From Polynucleobacter corsicus (GTDB lineage Bacteria > Pseudomonadota > Gammaproteobacteria > Burkholderiales > Burkholderiaceae), in contig NZ_CP061314.1 in the NCBI RefSeq assembly GCF_018688255.1, forward strand, positions 1,488,001 to 1,552,000: a stretch of 64,000 bases of DNA. The letters run 5' to 3'. Both the position numbers and the translations under genes were made by a program. The notes beneath the pieces are model-generated. The model saw nothing but the letters and a program-made list of their open reading frames with translations. It was not told the DNA's origin and did no database searches. Shown here one piece after another: positions 8,525-16,403 of this stretch; position 1 is the stretch's first letter; every line of letters starts with the position of its first letter.

Positions 8525-9268
8525 TTAGGCTAAATAGAGCCCGCCATTGACATGCAAGGTATTTCCAGTGATGTATCCGGCCGCTGGAGAGGCTAAAAAT
8601 GCCACTGCCTGGGCTACATCTTCTGGGCTACCCAGACGCGCCAAAGGAATATTCGCTTTTAGGGCATTTTGCTGCTCTTCACTCAAAGCACGGGTCATAT
8701 CTGTGTCAATAAAGCCGGGAGCCACACAATTGACAGTGATATTGCGGCTACCGATTTCGCGGGCCAAAGCACGGGTCATACCTGAAACACCAGATTTAGC
8801 AGCAGCGTAATTCGCTTGCCCAGGGTTGCCCATATGACCAACAATCGAAGTGATATTAATAATGCGACCAGCGCGCGCTTTCATCATGGGGCGCATTACA
8901 GCTTGCGACAAACGGAAAACAGCACTTAAGTTGGTATCGATCACATCGGTCCACTCATCTGTTTTCATACGCATTGCTAGGTTATCGCGGGTGATGCCTG
9001 CGTTATTCACCAAAATACTAATACCGCCAAAATCTTTGACGATCAAATCAATAATGTCTTCGCAAGCTTTTGGATCAGTCACATTCAATACCTCGCCACG
9101 ACCACCGCTCGCTTGTAAACGGGCGTTGATAGCCTTAGCGCCATCTGCAGAAGTGGCAGTACCAATCACCTTGGCACCACATTTCACTAGCTCATCCGCA
9201 ATGGCTTGGCCAATACCGCGCGATGCGCCGGTCACTAATGCAATTTGCCCACTTAAGTCGAGATTCAT
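8525..9268 (-). CDS. fabG: 3-oxoacyl-ACP reductase
   Basis: A 247-residue short-chain dehydrogenase that reduces 3-oxoacyl-ACP with NADPH. The cofactor motif TGASRGIG is at residues 14-21, NNAG near 88, and the catalytic Ser (NITSIVG) and Tyr-Lys (YAAAKSG) follow; the C-terminal GNTLHVNGG is the FabG signature. Its ATG is at 9266-9268. The 44-base gap to fabD is strikingly pyrimidine-rich on the plus strand and supplies a GGAAG ribosome site for fabG. Order fabD-fabG-acpP-fabF is conserved in proteobacteria. Confidence 0.97.
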   Translation of the reverse strand: MNLDLSGQIALVTGASRGIGQAIADELVKCGAKVIGTATSADGAKAINARLQASGGRGEVLNVTDPKACEDIIDLIVKDFGGISILVNNAGITRDNLAMRMKTDEWTDVIDTNLSAVFRLSQAVMRPMMKARAGRIINITSIVGHMGNPGQANYAAAKSGVSGMTRALAREIGSRNITVNCVAPGFIDTDMTRALSEEQQNALKANIPLARLGSPEDVAQAVAFLASPAAGYITGNTLHVNGGLYLA

Positions 9269-9312
9269 ATTTGTCTTCCGTTGTTTCTTTGTTTTTTCTT
9301 TATTGTTTCTTT

Positions 9313-10248
9313 TTACTTTACCGCAGCCAATGCCTCATTGAGACTGACTTCATCAAAAATAGGCAGTCCAACGACATTCTCATTAATACGCTTTGTTAGT
9401 CCAGCCAATACCTTACCGGGACCGCACTCCACTACTTGAGTAATTCCCTGCTGTGCCATCGCATTGATAGTCTCTTGCCAACGCACAGGCTTGGCAGCTT
9501 GACGCACTAAGGCATCCTTAATAGCTGCTGGATCATTTAATACATTGACATCCACGTTATTGACTACAGAAATAGTAGGCACCTTAAATTCAATATCAGC
9601 CAAGTAGCCTTTGAGCTTTTCAGAAGCAGGTTGTAGTAAAGATGAATGGAACGGTGCAGATACGGGCAATGGCAAAGCACGTTTTGCGCCAGCTGCCTTG
9701 AGTAACTCACAAGCCTTGGTTACTGCATCACTACCGCCAGCGATCACCACTTGCCCTGGAGCATTAAAGTTCACTGCCTCCACTACACCACCAGAGGTTG
9801 CAGCAGCCTCAGCACAAACCGTCTTCACGATCGCATCATCCAAACCCAAGATGGCGGCCATACCGCCAGTACCTACCGGAACAGCTGTCTGCATCGCTTC
9901 AGCACGAAAACGCACCAAAGGCACAGCATCTTTAAAAGCGATTACGCCAGCAGCAACTAAAGCAGAGTATTCACCCAAGCTATGGCCAGCCATCATCTTG
10001 GGAACGGCGCCGCCCGAAGCTAACCAAGCGCGATAAAACGCAATCGCTGCAGTCAGCATCACGGGTTGTGTATTGGTTGTTAAAGACAATTCTTCAGCCG
10101 AGCCTTCAGCAATCAGTTTTGCAACATCTTCACCCAAAGCTTCTGAAGCTTCCTGCAAAGTCGCGCGGACTTCAGGGCGATTTGCAATGGTGTTGAGCAT
10201 CCCAACAGATTGGGAGCCTTGGCCAGGGAATACAAATGCAAATGTCAT
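9313..10248 (-). CDS. fabD: Malonyl-CoA:ACP transacylase
   Basis: A 311-residue acyltransferase that charges ACP with malonate. The N-terminal FVFPGQGSQSVGM and the nucleophile elbow AGHSLGEYSAL are diagnostic, with the active-site His in SAPFHSSLL. ATG 10246-10248. Located between fabH and fabG in the fatty acid cluster, with 67 bases to the fabH stop. Length is normal and nothing looks unusual. Confidence 0.97.
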   Translation of the reverse strand: MTFAFVFPGQGSQSVGMLNTIANRPEVRATLQEASEALGEDVAKLIAEGSAEELSLTTNTQPVMLTAAIAFYRAWLASGGAVPKMMAGHSLGEYSALVAAGVIAFKDAVPLVRFRAEAMQTAVPVGTGGMAAILGLDDAIVKTVCAEAAATSGGVVEAVNFNAPGQVVIAGGSDAVTKACELLKAAGAKRALPLPVSAPFHSSLLQPASEKLKGYLADIEFKVPTISVVNNVDVNVLNDPAAIKDALVRQAAKPVRWQETINAMAQQGITQVVECGPGKVLAGLTKRINENVVGLPIFDEVSLNEALAAVK

Positions 10249-10296
10249 AGGAATAATCGCTAAATAATAGTTTTAAATATATTTTTGCTTGGGTAC

Positions 10297-10325
10297 TTTG
10301 CTTTAGTACTTCGCTTTAGTACTTT
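10297..10325. repeat. Short tandem repeat around the fabH stop
   Basis: The unit CTTTAGTACTT occurs twice in a row (CTTTAGTACTT CG CTTTAGTACTT) with a partial third copy (GTACTTTG) in front. The block covers the fabH stop codon (10316-10318) and the last two codons, so it looks like a small slippage duplication just past the gene end. No function is apparent. Confidence 0.6.
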
Positions 10326-11302
10326 ATTACTGCCGCGCCCCAAGCAAAGCCACCGCCCACACCCTCTAGCAAGAGATATTGACCACGTTGAATTTGACCA
10401 GAACGCACGCCGACATCAAGCGCAAGCGGAATAGACGCAGCAGAGGTATTGCCATGTTCATGGACGGTCACAATGACCTTATCCATTGACATACCCATCT
10501 TGCGAGCTGTGCTCTCCATGATGCGAATATTGGCTTGGTGCGGCACCAACCAATCAATTTGCTCTGGTTTGAGATTGGCTTTTTCTAAAGCCTCATGAGC
10601 AACTTGTTCAAGTACTTTAACGGCTAACTTAAATACCGCAGGACCATCCATGGTTAAGTAGGCAGTTCCCTCAACGCCACCCTGCTTAGCACGCCCTGGC
10701 ACACAAAGAATATTGCGTTGACTACCATCTGCATGCAAGGCTGTTGCCAAAATACCTGGCTCTTTCGAAGCTTCGAGAACCACCGCCCCAGCACCATCAC
10801 CAAATAAAACAGAGGTAGTGCGATCTTGAAAATCTAAAATGCGGGAAAAAGTTTCTGCGCCAAGAACCAATACTTTTTTATAGGTGCCCGTACGAATAAA
10901 TGCATCTGCAATTGCAAGGGCATAAGTAAAGCCAGCACAGACCGCCTGGACATCAAATGCTGCGCAATTGGTATGGGCACCCAGCTTGTCTTGCACTACG
11001 CAAGCCGTGCTTGGGAAACCACCCAAATGATCTGGTGTCGATGTTGCCAAAATAATCAAATCAAGATCTTCAGAGGTGCAGCCAGCCGCCTCTAATGCTG
11101 CTTGAGCCGCCTTGACTGCCAGGTCACTCGTGAGTTGATTTTCTGCAGCAAAGTGCCGAGCAGAAATTCCACTTCTAGTCACAATCCATTCATCACTAGT
11201 TTCAAGACCAATCTTCGCTAAACGCTCAACTAAGTCTTGATTGCTCAAACGCTGCTCCGGAAGATAACTTCCAGTCCCAGCTATTCGTGAATAAGTACTC
11301 AT
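10316..11302 (-). CDS. fabH: 3-oxoacyl-ACP synthase III (KAS III)
   Basis: A 328-residue initiating condensing enzyme that joins acetyl-CoA to malonyl-ACP. The catalytic triad is visible as Cys in VQAVCAGFTYAL, His in VPHQANIRI and Asn in HGNTSAAS; the C-terminus LLEGVGGGFAWGAA is typical. The ATG overlaps the plsX stop by four bases (ATGA), indicating coupled translation. The order plsX-fabH-fabD is the classic proteobacterial arrangement. Confidence 0.97.
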   Translation of the reverse strand: MSTYSRIAGTGSYLPEQRLSNQDLVERLAKIGLETSDEWIVTRSGISARHFAAENQLTSDLAVKAAQAALEAAGCTSEDLDLIILATSTPDHLGGFPSTACVVQDKLGAHTNCAAFDVQAVCAGFTYALAIADAFIRTGTYKKVLVLGAETFSRILDFQDRTTSVLFGDGAGAVVLEASKEPGILATALHADGSQRNILCVPGRAKQGGVEGTAYLTMDGPAVFKLAVKVLEQVAHEALEKANLKPEQIDWLVPHQANIRIMESTARKMGMSMDKVIVTVHEHGNTSAASIPLALDVGVRSGQIQRGQYLLLEGVGGGFAWGAAVIKY

Positions 11303-12315
11303 GATTGCTTTGTCTCCGCCGCAAAAGCTTGAGCGATCCGCTCTACCATGCGATTTTTTGCTGCTTCATATGCGCGCTCGAGCGCAAAACCAAATGCAAA
11401 ACGATCTGCTGAACCGTGGCTCTTAATCACGCAACCACGTAAACCTAATAATACCGCCCCGTTGTAGCGGCGATGATCTACACGCTTGCGAACACGTAAT
11501 AAGGGCACCATGGCACAGATCGCCATGAGTTTAGTCAGCCATGAGTGATTGAATTCTTGTTTAATTAGGCCGCTCATCATCTTTGCCAAGCCTTCGCTTG
11601 CCTTAAGGACAACGTTGCCCACAAAACCATCACACACCACGATATCCGTAGTGCCTTTAAAAATATCATTACCTTCTACGTTGCCATAAAAGTTGAGGTT
11701 TGTTTGGCGCAGCAACTCACTAGTCTGCTTCACCACTTCATTACCTTTGATTACTTCTTCACCAATATTCAGTAGACCGATGGAAGGATTTTGTGTGCCG
11801 TCGACCACTTGAACCATGACGTTTGCCATTTGCGCAAATTGCACCAAATGCATAGGCTCGCAATCTGCGTTAGCGCCAAGATCCAACATCGTGGTACCGC
11901 GCCCTTTTTCATTCGGGATTGCAGTAGCAATTGCGGGACGATCAACACCATCCAAGGTTTTGAGAATATAGCGAGAGATGGCCATCAAGGCGCCAGTATT
12001 GCCAGAGGAAATAATCGCGTCAGCCAGGCCTTCTTTAACCTGCTCGATGGCAACTCGCATAGAGGAATCTTTTTTACGACGCAATGCCACCTCAATGGGG
12101 TCATCCATCAAAACGACTTCACTAGCGGAAATAATTTGAATGCGCTCCATTAGCGCTTTAGGGAATTGACTCAAGGCTTGCTCGAGTGCCTCCGAATTGC
12201 CAACTAAAACGATCTTCACATCAGCATGTTTTTCGAGAAAATCGCAACAAGCGGGAACAGTAACGACTATCCCGTGATCTCCGCCCATGGCATCGATAGC
12301 AAGTGTGACGCTCAT
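11299..12315 (-). CDS. plsX: Phosphate acyltransferase PlsX
   Basis: A 338-residue PlsX, which makes acyl-phosphate from acyl-ACP for membrane phospholipid synthesis. The N-terminal TLAIDAMGGDHG is the family signature, and the SSGNTGA and DLGANADC segments are conserved. ATG 12313-12315. It lies downstream of rpmF, as in many bacteria, but a strong intrinsic terminator ends only 36 bases before its start, so read-through or a hidden promoter must drive it. The stop overlaps fabH by four bases. Confidence 0.97.
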   Translation of the reverse strand: MSVTLAIDAMGGDHGIVVTVPACCDFLEKHADVKIVLVGNSEALEQALSQFPKALMERIQIISASEVVLMDDPIEVALRRKKDSSMRVAIEQVKEGLADAIISSGNTGALMAISRYILKTLDGVDRPAIATAIPNEKGRGTTMLDLGANADCEPMHLVQFAQMANVMVQVVDGTQNPSIGLLNIGEEVIKGNEVVKQTSELLRQTNLNFYGNVEGNDIFKGTTDIVVCDGFVGNVVLKASEGLAKMMSGLIKQEFNHSWLTKLMAICAMVPLLRVRKRVDHRRYNGAVLLGLRGCVIKSHGSADRFAFGFALERAYEAAKNRMVERIAQAFAAETKQS

Positions 12316-12351
12316 AAAATCAGGTATTACCGCAAGTGGTTTTTTTCAAAG

Positions 12352-12379
12352 AAAAAAGCGGCTTTTATTGGAGCCGCTT
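12352..12379 (-). terminator. Intrinsic terminator after rpmF
   Basis: On the minus strand AAGCGGCT (12379-12372), loop CCAATAAA, and AGCCGCTT (12363-12356) form an eight-pair GC-rich stem followed by a T-run. It lies 20 bases after the rpmF stop and 36 bases before the plsX start, so it would separate rpmF from plsX unless read through. Confidence 0.8.
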
Positions 12380-12399
12380 CTGTCTTTCAGACTAAAGAA

Positions 12400-12579
12400 T
12401 TAGTCGTTTTTTGTTTTAACAACTTTACGACCACGGTAGTAGCCGTTTGGTGAAATGTGGTGGCGCAAATGTGCCTCACCAGTTGTGGCTTCAACAGCCG
12501 TAGCAGGTGCGGTCAAAAAGTCGTGTGCACGGTGCATGCCACGTTTGGATGGGGATTTTTTATTCTGTTGGACGGCCAT
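12400..12579 (-). CDS. rpmF: 50S ribosomal protein L32
   Basis: A 59-residue basic protein beginning MAVQQNKKSPSKRGMHRAHD and ending with GRKVVKTKND, matching bacterial L32. It is the kind of short gene easily missed. A good AGGAG ribosome site sits seven bases before the ATG (12577-12579), and an extended -10 box lies about 25 bases upstream. It stands between yceD and plsX, the usual yceD-rpmF-plsX order. No zinc-binding cysteines are present, so this is the cysteine-free L32 form. Confidence 0.97.
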   Translation of the reverse strand: MAVQQNKKSPSKRGMHRAHDFLTAPATAVEATTGEAHLRHHISPNGYYRGRKVVKTKND

Positions 12580-12602
12580 ATTGAACTCCTAAGCAAGGCA
12601 AT

Positions 12603-12611
12603 ATTCTAGCA
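12603..12611 (-). promoter_or_regulatory. Probable rpmF promoter (extended -10)
   Basis: Minus-strand TGCTAGAAT gives a TG extension plus TAGAAT -10 box. It stands between the yceD terminator and the rpmF ribosome site. The -35 is poor, as often with extended -10 promoters. Prediction only. Confidence 0.5.
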
Positions 12612-12655
12612 TGTAAATTGAGATAAATGCCTGATTACCTGATAAAGCAGATTTG

Positions 12656-12678
12656 AAAACCCGCCTCCAAGGAGCGGG
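12656..12678 (-). terminator. Probable terminator after yceD
   Basis: CCCG-C-CTCC (12660-12668) pairs with GGAG-CGGG (12671-12678) with one bulged base and an AA loop; on the minus strand it is followed by TTTTC. It lies just after the yceD stop. The short T-run makes it a moderate call. Confidence 0.6.
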
Positions 12679-12684
12679 GCTAAA

Positions 12685-13263
12685 TCAATTTTTCTTCATA
12701 TTTTTCAATATGTTAAAGGGATTCTGAGGCTTTTCAGGGGTATCTGAAGCTTCACCGCCCTCGCTAAATGAAGAGGCATGGGGCTGGCAAGCGCCCTCTG
12801 GATGCTTTGGAATTAAGGGCATGGAAAGGAGGATTTCATCCTCTATTAAGCCAAGGAGGTCAAAGTGCTGACTTGCCACCAAAGGCTCCTGTTGATCATC
12901 CTCCATCGGAAAGGCGTCAGCCTCATCCTCGGTGGCCACCATGACAAATCGACTCTCTTGAGCCAAATCTAGGCCGCAATCCTGCAAACAGCTCTGACAA
13001 ACTAGGTGAATACGGCCTTTTACGGCCAATTTCAGAATTTGCCGGGGCTCAGAACCAGGAGAATCTGCAAAATGGGTCTTTAATTCCCAATGAAAACCAT
13101 CGCCCGGCTCAATGCTAGAGGCCTCTTCAGTCAGCCTAGGCAGGGCTGAAATCTCCAAAAAACCAGAGCCTTGATAGGACTGAGGGGCGCAAAAGTCGAT
13201 CCGGCTCAAAGCCTTAGGATCAGCGGATAGCTCAACTTGAGGTAAAACTTGATTACGATTCAT
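12685..13263 (-). CDS. yceD: YceD family (DUF177) protein
   Basis: A 192-residue YceD/DUF177 protein. Members sit beside rpmF and are linked to 23S rRNA accumulation. A cysteine group CxxCxxxC (Cys89, Cys92, Cys96 in LVCQSCLQDC) is visible and characteristic, and an acidic middle region follows (EDEADAFPMEDD). The C-terminal 25 residues are low complexity. ATG 13261-13263 stands only 43 bases from the divergent maf start. No Shine-Dalgarno is evident and a TAGACT -10-like box lies six bases upstream, so the mRNA may be leaderless. Confidence 0.88.
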   Translation of the reverse strand: MNRNQVLPQVELSADPKALSRIDFCAPQSYQGSGFLEISALPRLTEEASSIEPGDGFHWELKTHFADSPGSEPRQILKLAVKGRIHLVCQSCLQDCGLDLAQESRFVMVATEDEADAFPMEDDQQEPLVASQHFDLLGLIEDEILLSMPLIPKHPEGACQPHASSFSEGGEASDTPEKPQNPFNILKNMKKN

Positions 13264-13306
13264 GACATCAGTCTAAATGAAGGCTTTAGCGAAAGTACAA
13301 GTAGCG

Positions 13307-13900
13307 ATGAGTAATTCTGCAAAAAAACTAATTCTGGCATCTACCTCGGTCTACCGTCGGGAGCTCTTAGAGCGCCTGCGCATCCCCTTTGACATCATCT
13401 CCCCCCAAGTAGATGAAACCCCTCTCCCAGGAGAAGACACTGTGAATTTAGCCTTGCGCTTAGCTAAAGCAAAAGCTGCGGCAGTTGCCAAAGATCATCC
13501 AGAAGCTTGGGTGATTGGCTCAGATCAAGTGGCCGACCTTTGTGGAGCTGCTATTGGTAAGCCAGGAAACTTTGAGCGCGCCATGGCGCAACTTCAACTC
13601 ATGCGTGGTGCCACTGTGACTTTTCAAACAGCACTGTGTCTCATGCACGGCCATGAGGAAACAACGATCAATGTTCCTACGGAAGTGACTTTCCGCAAAC
13701 TTGCTGATGATGTTTTGGAGGCCTACCTCCATGCCGAAGAGCCCTATGACTGCGCAGGCAGCGCTAAGTCTGAAGGCTTAGGAATCTCACTCCTGGAATC
13801 CATCAAGAGCGATGATCCCACTGCATTAATTGGCTTACCATTAATTGCACTAAGTGGCTTATTGCGTGATGCTGGCTTTGTCATTCCCAATAAAAAATAA
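13307..13900 (+). CDS. maf: Maf/YceF-type nucleotide pyrophosphatase
   Basis: A 197-residue Maf family enzyme; the ASTSVYRRELLERL motif and the YDCAGSAKSEG segment place it with the YceF (7-methyl-GTP pyrophosphatase) subgroup rather than the dTTP/UTP group. Such enzymes remove modified nucleotides. The start is uncertain: ATG 13307 gives the usual N-terminus MSNSAKKLILAS, while ATG 13277 would add ten residues; neither has a clear ribosome site. It is divergent from yceD and precedes the methyltransferase by 26 bases. Confidence 0.88.
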   Translation: MSNSAKKLILASTSVYRRELLERLRIPFDIISPQVDETPLPGEDTVNLALRLAKAKAAAVAKDHPEAWVIGSDQVADLCGAAIGKPGNFERAMAQLQLMRGATVTFQTALCLMHGHEETTINVPTEVTFRKLADDVLEAYLHAEEPYDCAGSAKSEGLGISLLESIKSDDPTALIGLPLIALSGLLRDAGFVIPNKK

Positions 13901-13926
13901 ATTAATCGAATGAGAAGAATTAAATA

Positions 13927-14700
13927 ATGAGTTCAACACCAGGCACCCTCTTTTTAATTCCCAACACTTTGGGTGACGATGATCGCGTGGAGCAATTGCC
14001 TTGGGTTTTGCCAAACGAAACCATTACCCAAACTGCCAAGCTCACCCACTGGATTGTGGAGGATGCAAAAACTGCGCGTGCTTTTTTAAAAGCAGTCGAT
14101 AGTGTTTCGCCCTTAGCCTGCACTATTCAAGAAATGCAAATGAGTGAGTGGCGTGGTGTTGCACGCAATGCTAAGTATGGTGACGCTGTCAAGCCGATGG
14201 ATTTACTCAAGCCCCTCATTGCCGGAAAAGACATGGGCCTCATGTCAGAAGCTGGTGTTCCGGGGGTGGCAGACCCTGGTGCAGAGCTCGTACTGGCAGC
14301 GCATAAGCTGGGTGCCAAAGTGAAACCTTTGGTTGGTCCAAGCTCTATTCTGCTGGGCCTGATGGCCAGTGGTTTAAATGGTCAACGCTTTGCGTTTCAG
14401 GGTTATGTTCCACATGACGCCCAAGATCGTATTGCACGACTGAAACAGTTGGAAGTGGAATCTAGGAAATTACAGCAGACGCAAATTTGGATTGAGACAC
14501 CGTATCGCAATACTGCAATGTTGATGGCATGCCTTAATGCGCTATCTCCGCAATCGATGCTTTGCATGGGAATGGATCTGAGTCTACCAACGGAGATGAT
14601 CACTACTCTATCAATTGCAGATTGGCGTAAGCGCTTCCCTAATGAGGCTGCTTGTGCTTCATTACAAAACAGGCCAGCAGTATTTCTATTGCTGGCCTAG
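13927..14700 (+). CDS. SAM-dependent methyltransferase, tetrapyrrole methylase fold (RsmI-like)
   Basis: A 257-residue protein of the tetrapyrrole-methylase superfamily, related to RsmI (16S rRNA C1402 2'-O-methyltransferase) but a distinct betaproteobacterial form with an altered N-terminus (GTLFLIPNTLGDD in place of the usual GTLYVVATPIGN). The SAM-pocket segments MSEAGVPGVADPGAELV and VGPSSILLGLMASGLNGQ are clear. The substrate is not shown by the sequence. It follows maf and converges on sppA. The last ten codons and the stop form one arm of a hairpin terminator. Confidence 0.82.
   Translation: MSSTPGTLFLIPNTLGDDDRVEQLPWVLPNETITQTAKLTHWIVEDAKTARAFLKAVDSVSPLACTIQEMQMSEWRGVARNAKYGDAVKPMDLLKPLIAGKDMGLMSEAGVPGVADPGAELVLAAHKLGAKVKPLVGPSSILLGLMASGLNGQRFAFQGYVPHDAQDRIARLKQLEVESRKLQQTQIWIETPYRNTAMLMACLNALSPQSMLCMGMDLSLPTEMITTLSIADWRKRFPNEAACASLQNRPAVFLLLA
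14671..14698. terminator. Terminator embedded in the end of the methyltransferase gene
   Basis: AGGCCAGCA (14671-14679) and TGCTGGCCT (14690-14698) form a nine-pair stem with a ten-base loop, entirely within the last codons of the methyltransferase. On the plus strand a GTGTTTTATTT tail follows, on the minus strand GTTTTG, so it can serve both this gene and the convergent sppA. Confidence 0.65.
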
Positions 14701-14735
14701 GTGTTTTATTTGCTACCTTGCTGATCTATTGTTTT

Positions 14736-15695
14736 TTACTTTAGATCAGGGGTCTTAATTAAAGCCTTACCTGCTGCAGCGCCAACTTCAGCACCGAAAC
14801 GTTTAGCAACACGTTCTGCGAAATTCTCTTTCATGGTGTAGTCCAAAATGTCTGGCGCTTTGAAGATATCGCGTGCCACAGTCTCTACTGTTCCATAACC
14901 ATCGACTAAGCCAATTTTGATTGCTTGCTCGCCATTCCAAACGCGGCCCGTGAACATCTCTGGAGTTTCTTTTAGACGATCGCCACGACCCGCTTTGACC
15001 ACCGCAATAAATTGTTGATGAATCTCATCAATCATTGTTTTAATCATTTCTACTTGCTGTGGATTTTCTTTAGAGAATGGATCCATCATGCCTTTATTTG
15101 AGCCGGCAGTAATCATGCGACGAGTCACACCTAACTTATCCATCAGGCCAGTAAAACCAAAGCCTTCCATGATCACGCCAATAGATCCAACTAAACTCGC
15201 CTTATCGACCAAAATTTGGTCGCCTGCAACAGCGACGTAGTAACCACCTGAAGCGCAGATATCTTCCACTACAACATAAAACGGTTTACCTGGATAGAGT
15301 TTACGTAAGCGATGAATTTCATCATTCATCATGCCAGCCTGAACTGGGGAGCCGCCAGGGCTATTGATGCGCAAGACTACGCCTGCACTGTTTTCATTCT
15401 CAAAAGCAGCAGTAAGCGAGGAATTAATATCCAAAGCATTGGCCATCGAGCTTGAAGAAATCTCCCCCTCTAGCGTGACTAAGGCAGTGTGCTTCTCCAT
15501 GCCCATGCCGCGCCCTGGAAGATGAAAATCAAATACCGCCAGTATTACGCCAACAAAGACCAGGAGGGTGAGAACACGAAACACTGCTTTCCAGCGACGC
15601 GTCTTACGAGTCTCTTTTAAATTCTCTAGTAGTAAATGCTCGAGTGCTTGACGCTCCCAATTTTGATTCGCGTTCTCAGATTGATTTTGATCCAT
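14736..15695 (-). CDS. sppA: Signal peptide peptidase SppA, short form
   Basis: A 319-residue membrane serine protease that degrades left-over signal peptides. One membrane helix is at about residues 38-56, with the protease domain in the periplasm. By comparison with the short Bacillus-type SppA, the nucleophile is Ser149 (DICASGGYYVA) and the general base Lys201 (AGSNKGMMDP). It is about half the length of E. coli SppA, as is normal for this class. The stop is 35 bases from the convergent methyltransferase and the HAD gene lies 21 bases upstream. Confidence 0.93.
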   Translation of the reverse strand: MDQNQSENANQNWERQALEHLLLENLKETRKTRRWKAVFRVLTLLVFVGVILAVFDFHLPGRGMGMEKHTALVTLEGEISSSSMANALDINSSLTAAFENENSAGVVLRINSPGGSPVQAGMMNDEIHRLRKLYPGKPFYVVVEDICASGGYYVAVAGDQILVDKASLVGSIGVIMEGFGFTGLMDKLGVTRRMITAGSNKGMMDPFSKENPQQVEMIKTMIDEIHQQFIAVVKAGRGDRLKETPEMFTGRVWNGEQAIKIGLVDGYGTVETVARDIFKAPDILDYTMKENFAERVAKRFGAEVGAAAGKALIKTPDLK

Positions 15696-15716
15696 CTTTT
15701 TAATCCTTTTTATTAA

Positions 15717-16403
15717 CTAGTTTTTAACAGTGAGATTCTGACTGAGCCAAGTTGCTAGCTGCGCGACATCATCCACGTGCGTCAGTGATGGCGCTTCTTT
15801 TAAAGTGCTCGGAGGATGCGCGCCATACGTTACCGCTACCGCATCCACACCTGCATTGGCTGCCATATCTAAATCATGGGTGGTATCCCCAATCATCAGC
15901 ATGCGGCGCATTGGCACTTGCATCACATCTGAGAGCTCTAAGAGCATTCCGGGATGAGGCTTCGAGAAAGATTGGTCTGCAGTACGGGTTTCATGAAACA
16001 TCTGTTCTAGCTGATGATGCTTTAAAGATCGATCCAATCCAACGCGAGATTTGCCAGTGGCAACACCTAATAAATAACCATCCTCGCGCAGACTTTGGAG
16101 TAATTCACGAATACCCGGAAATAAATCGAGCTCGTGATCTTTGGCCAGATAGTGGAATCGAAAGCGCTCCGTTAAATTAGGGAAATGGGCTGGCTCAATC
16201 CAAGGCACCGCTCTTCTCAGTGAATCCTGAATACCTAAACCAATGACCGAGCTGGCTAAAGTGTCATCAGGCTCTTTAAAACCCAAATCACGGCAAGCTT
16301 GCTGAATACAGTCGACGATTGTCGGTGTGGAATCCATGATGGTTCCATCCCAGTCCCATACGATCAGGTCGTAACGTCTATCGGGTTTTTGTTCTTCAGG
16401 CAT
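15717..16403 (-). CDS. HAD-superfamily phosphatase, phosphoglycolate phosphatase-like
   Basis: A 228-residue HAD-IA hydrolase. Motif I DWDGT is at residues 17-21 (nucleophile Asp17, acid Asp19), motif II is in GVATGKS, motif III in SKPHPGML and motif IV in MIGDTTHDLDMA; a helical cap lies between. This resembles Gph-type phosphatases, but the substrate cannot be read from sequence. ATG 16401-16403 overlaps the rluC stop by eight bases; a TTG at 16418 would add five residues. The rluC-HAD-sppA order is usual in Burkholderiales. Confidence 0.88.
   Translation of the reverse strand: MPEEQKPDRRYDLIVWDWDGTIMDSTPTIVDCIQQACRDLGFKEPDDTLASSVIGLGIQDSLRRAVPWIEPAHFPNLTERFRFHYLAKDHELDLFPGIRELLQSLREDGYLLGVATGKSRVGLDRSLKHHQLEQMFHETRTADQSFSKPHPGMLLELSDVMQVPMRRMLMIGDTTHDLDMAANAGVDAVAVTYGAHPPSTLKEAPSLTHVDDVAQLATWLSQNLTVKN

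Noticed and set aside
9269..9312. Pyrimidine-rich spacer between fabD and fabG as a special element
   Set aside because: On the transcribed strand it is simply an A/G-rich leader with a GGAAG ribosome site; two AAAGAAACAA copies are too short to interpret.
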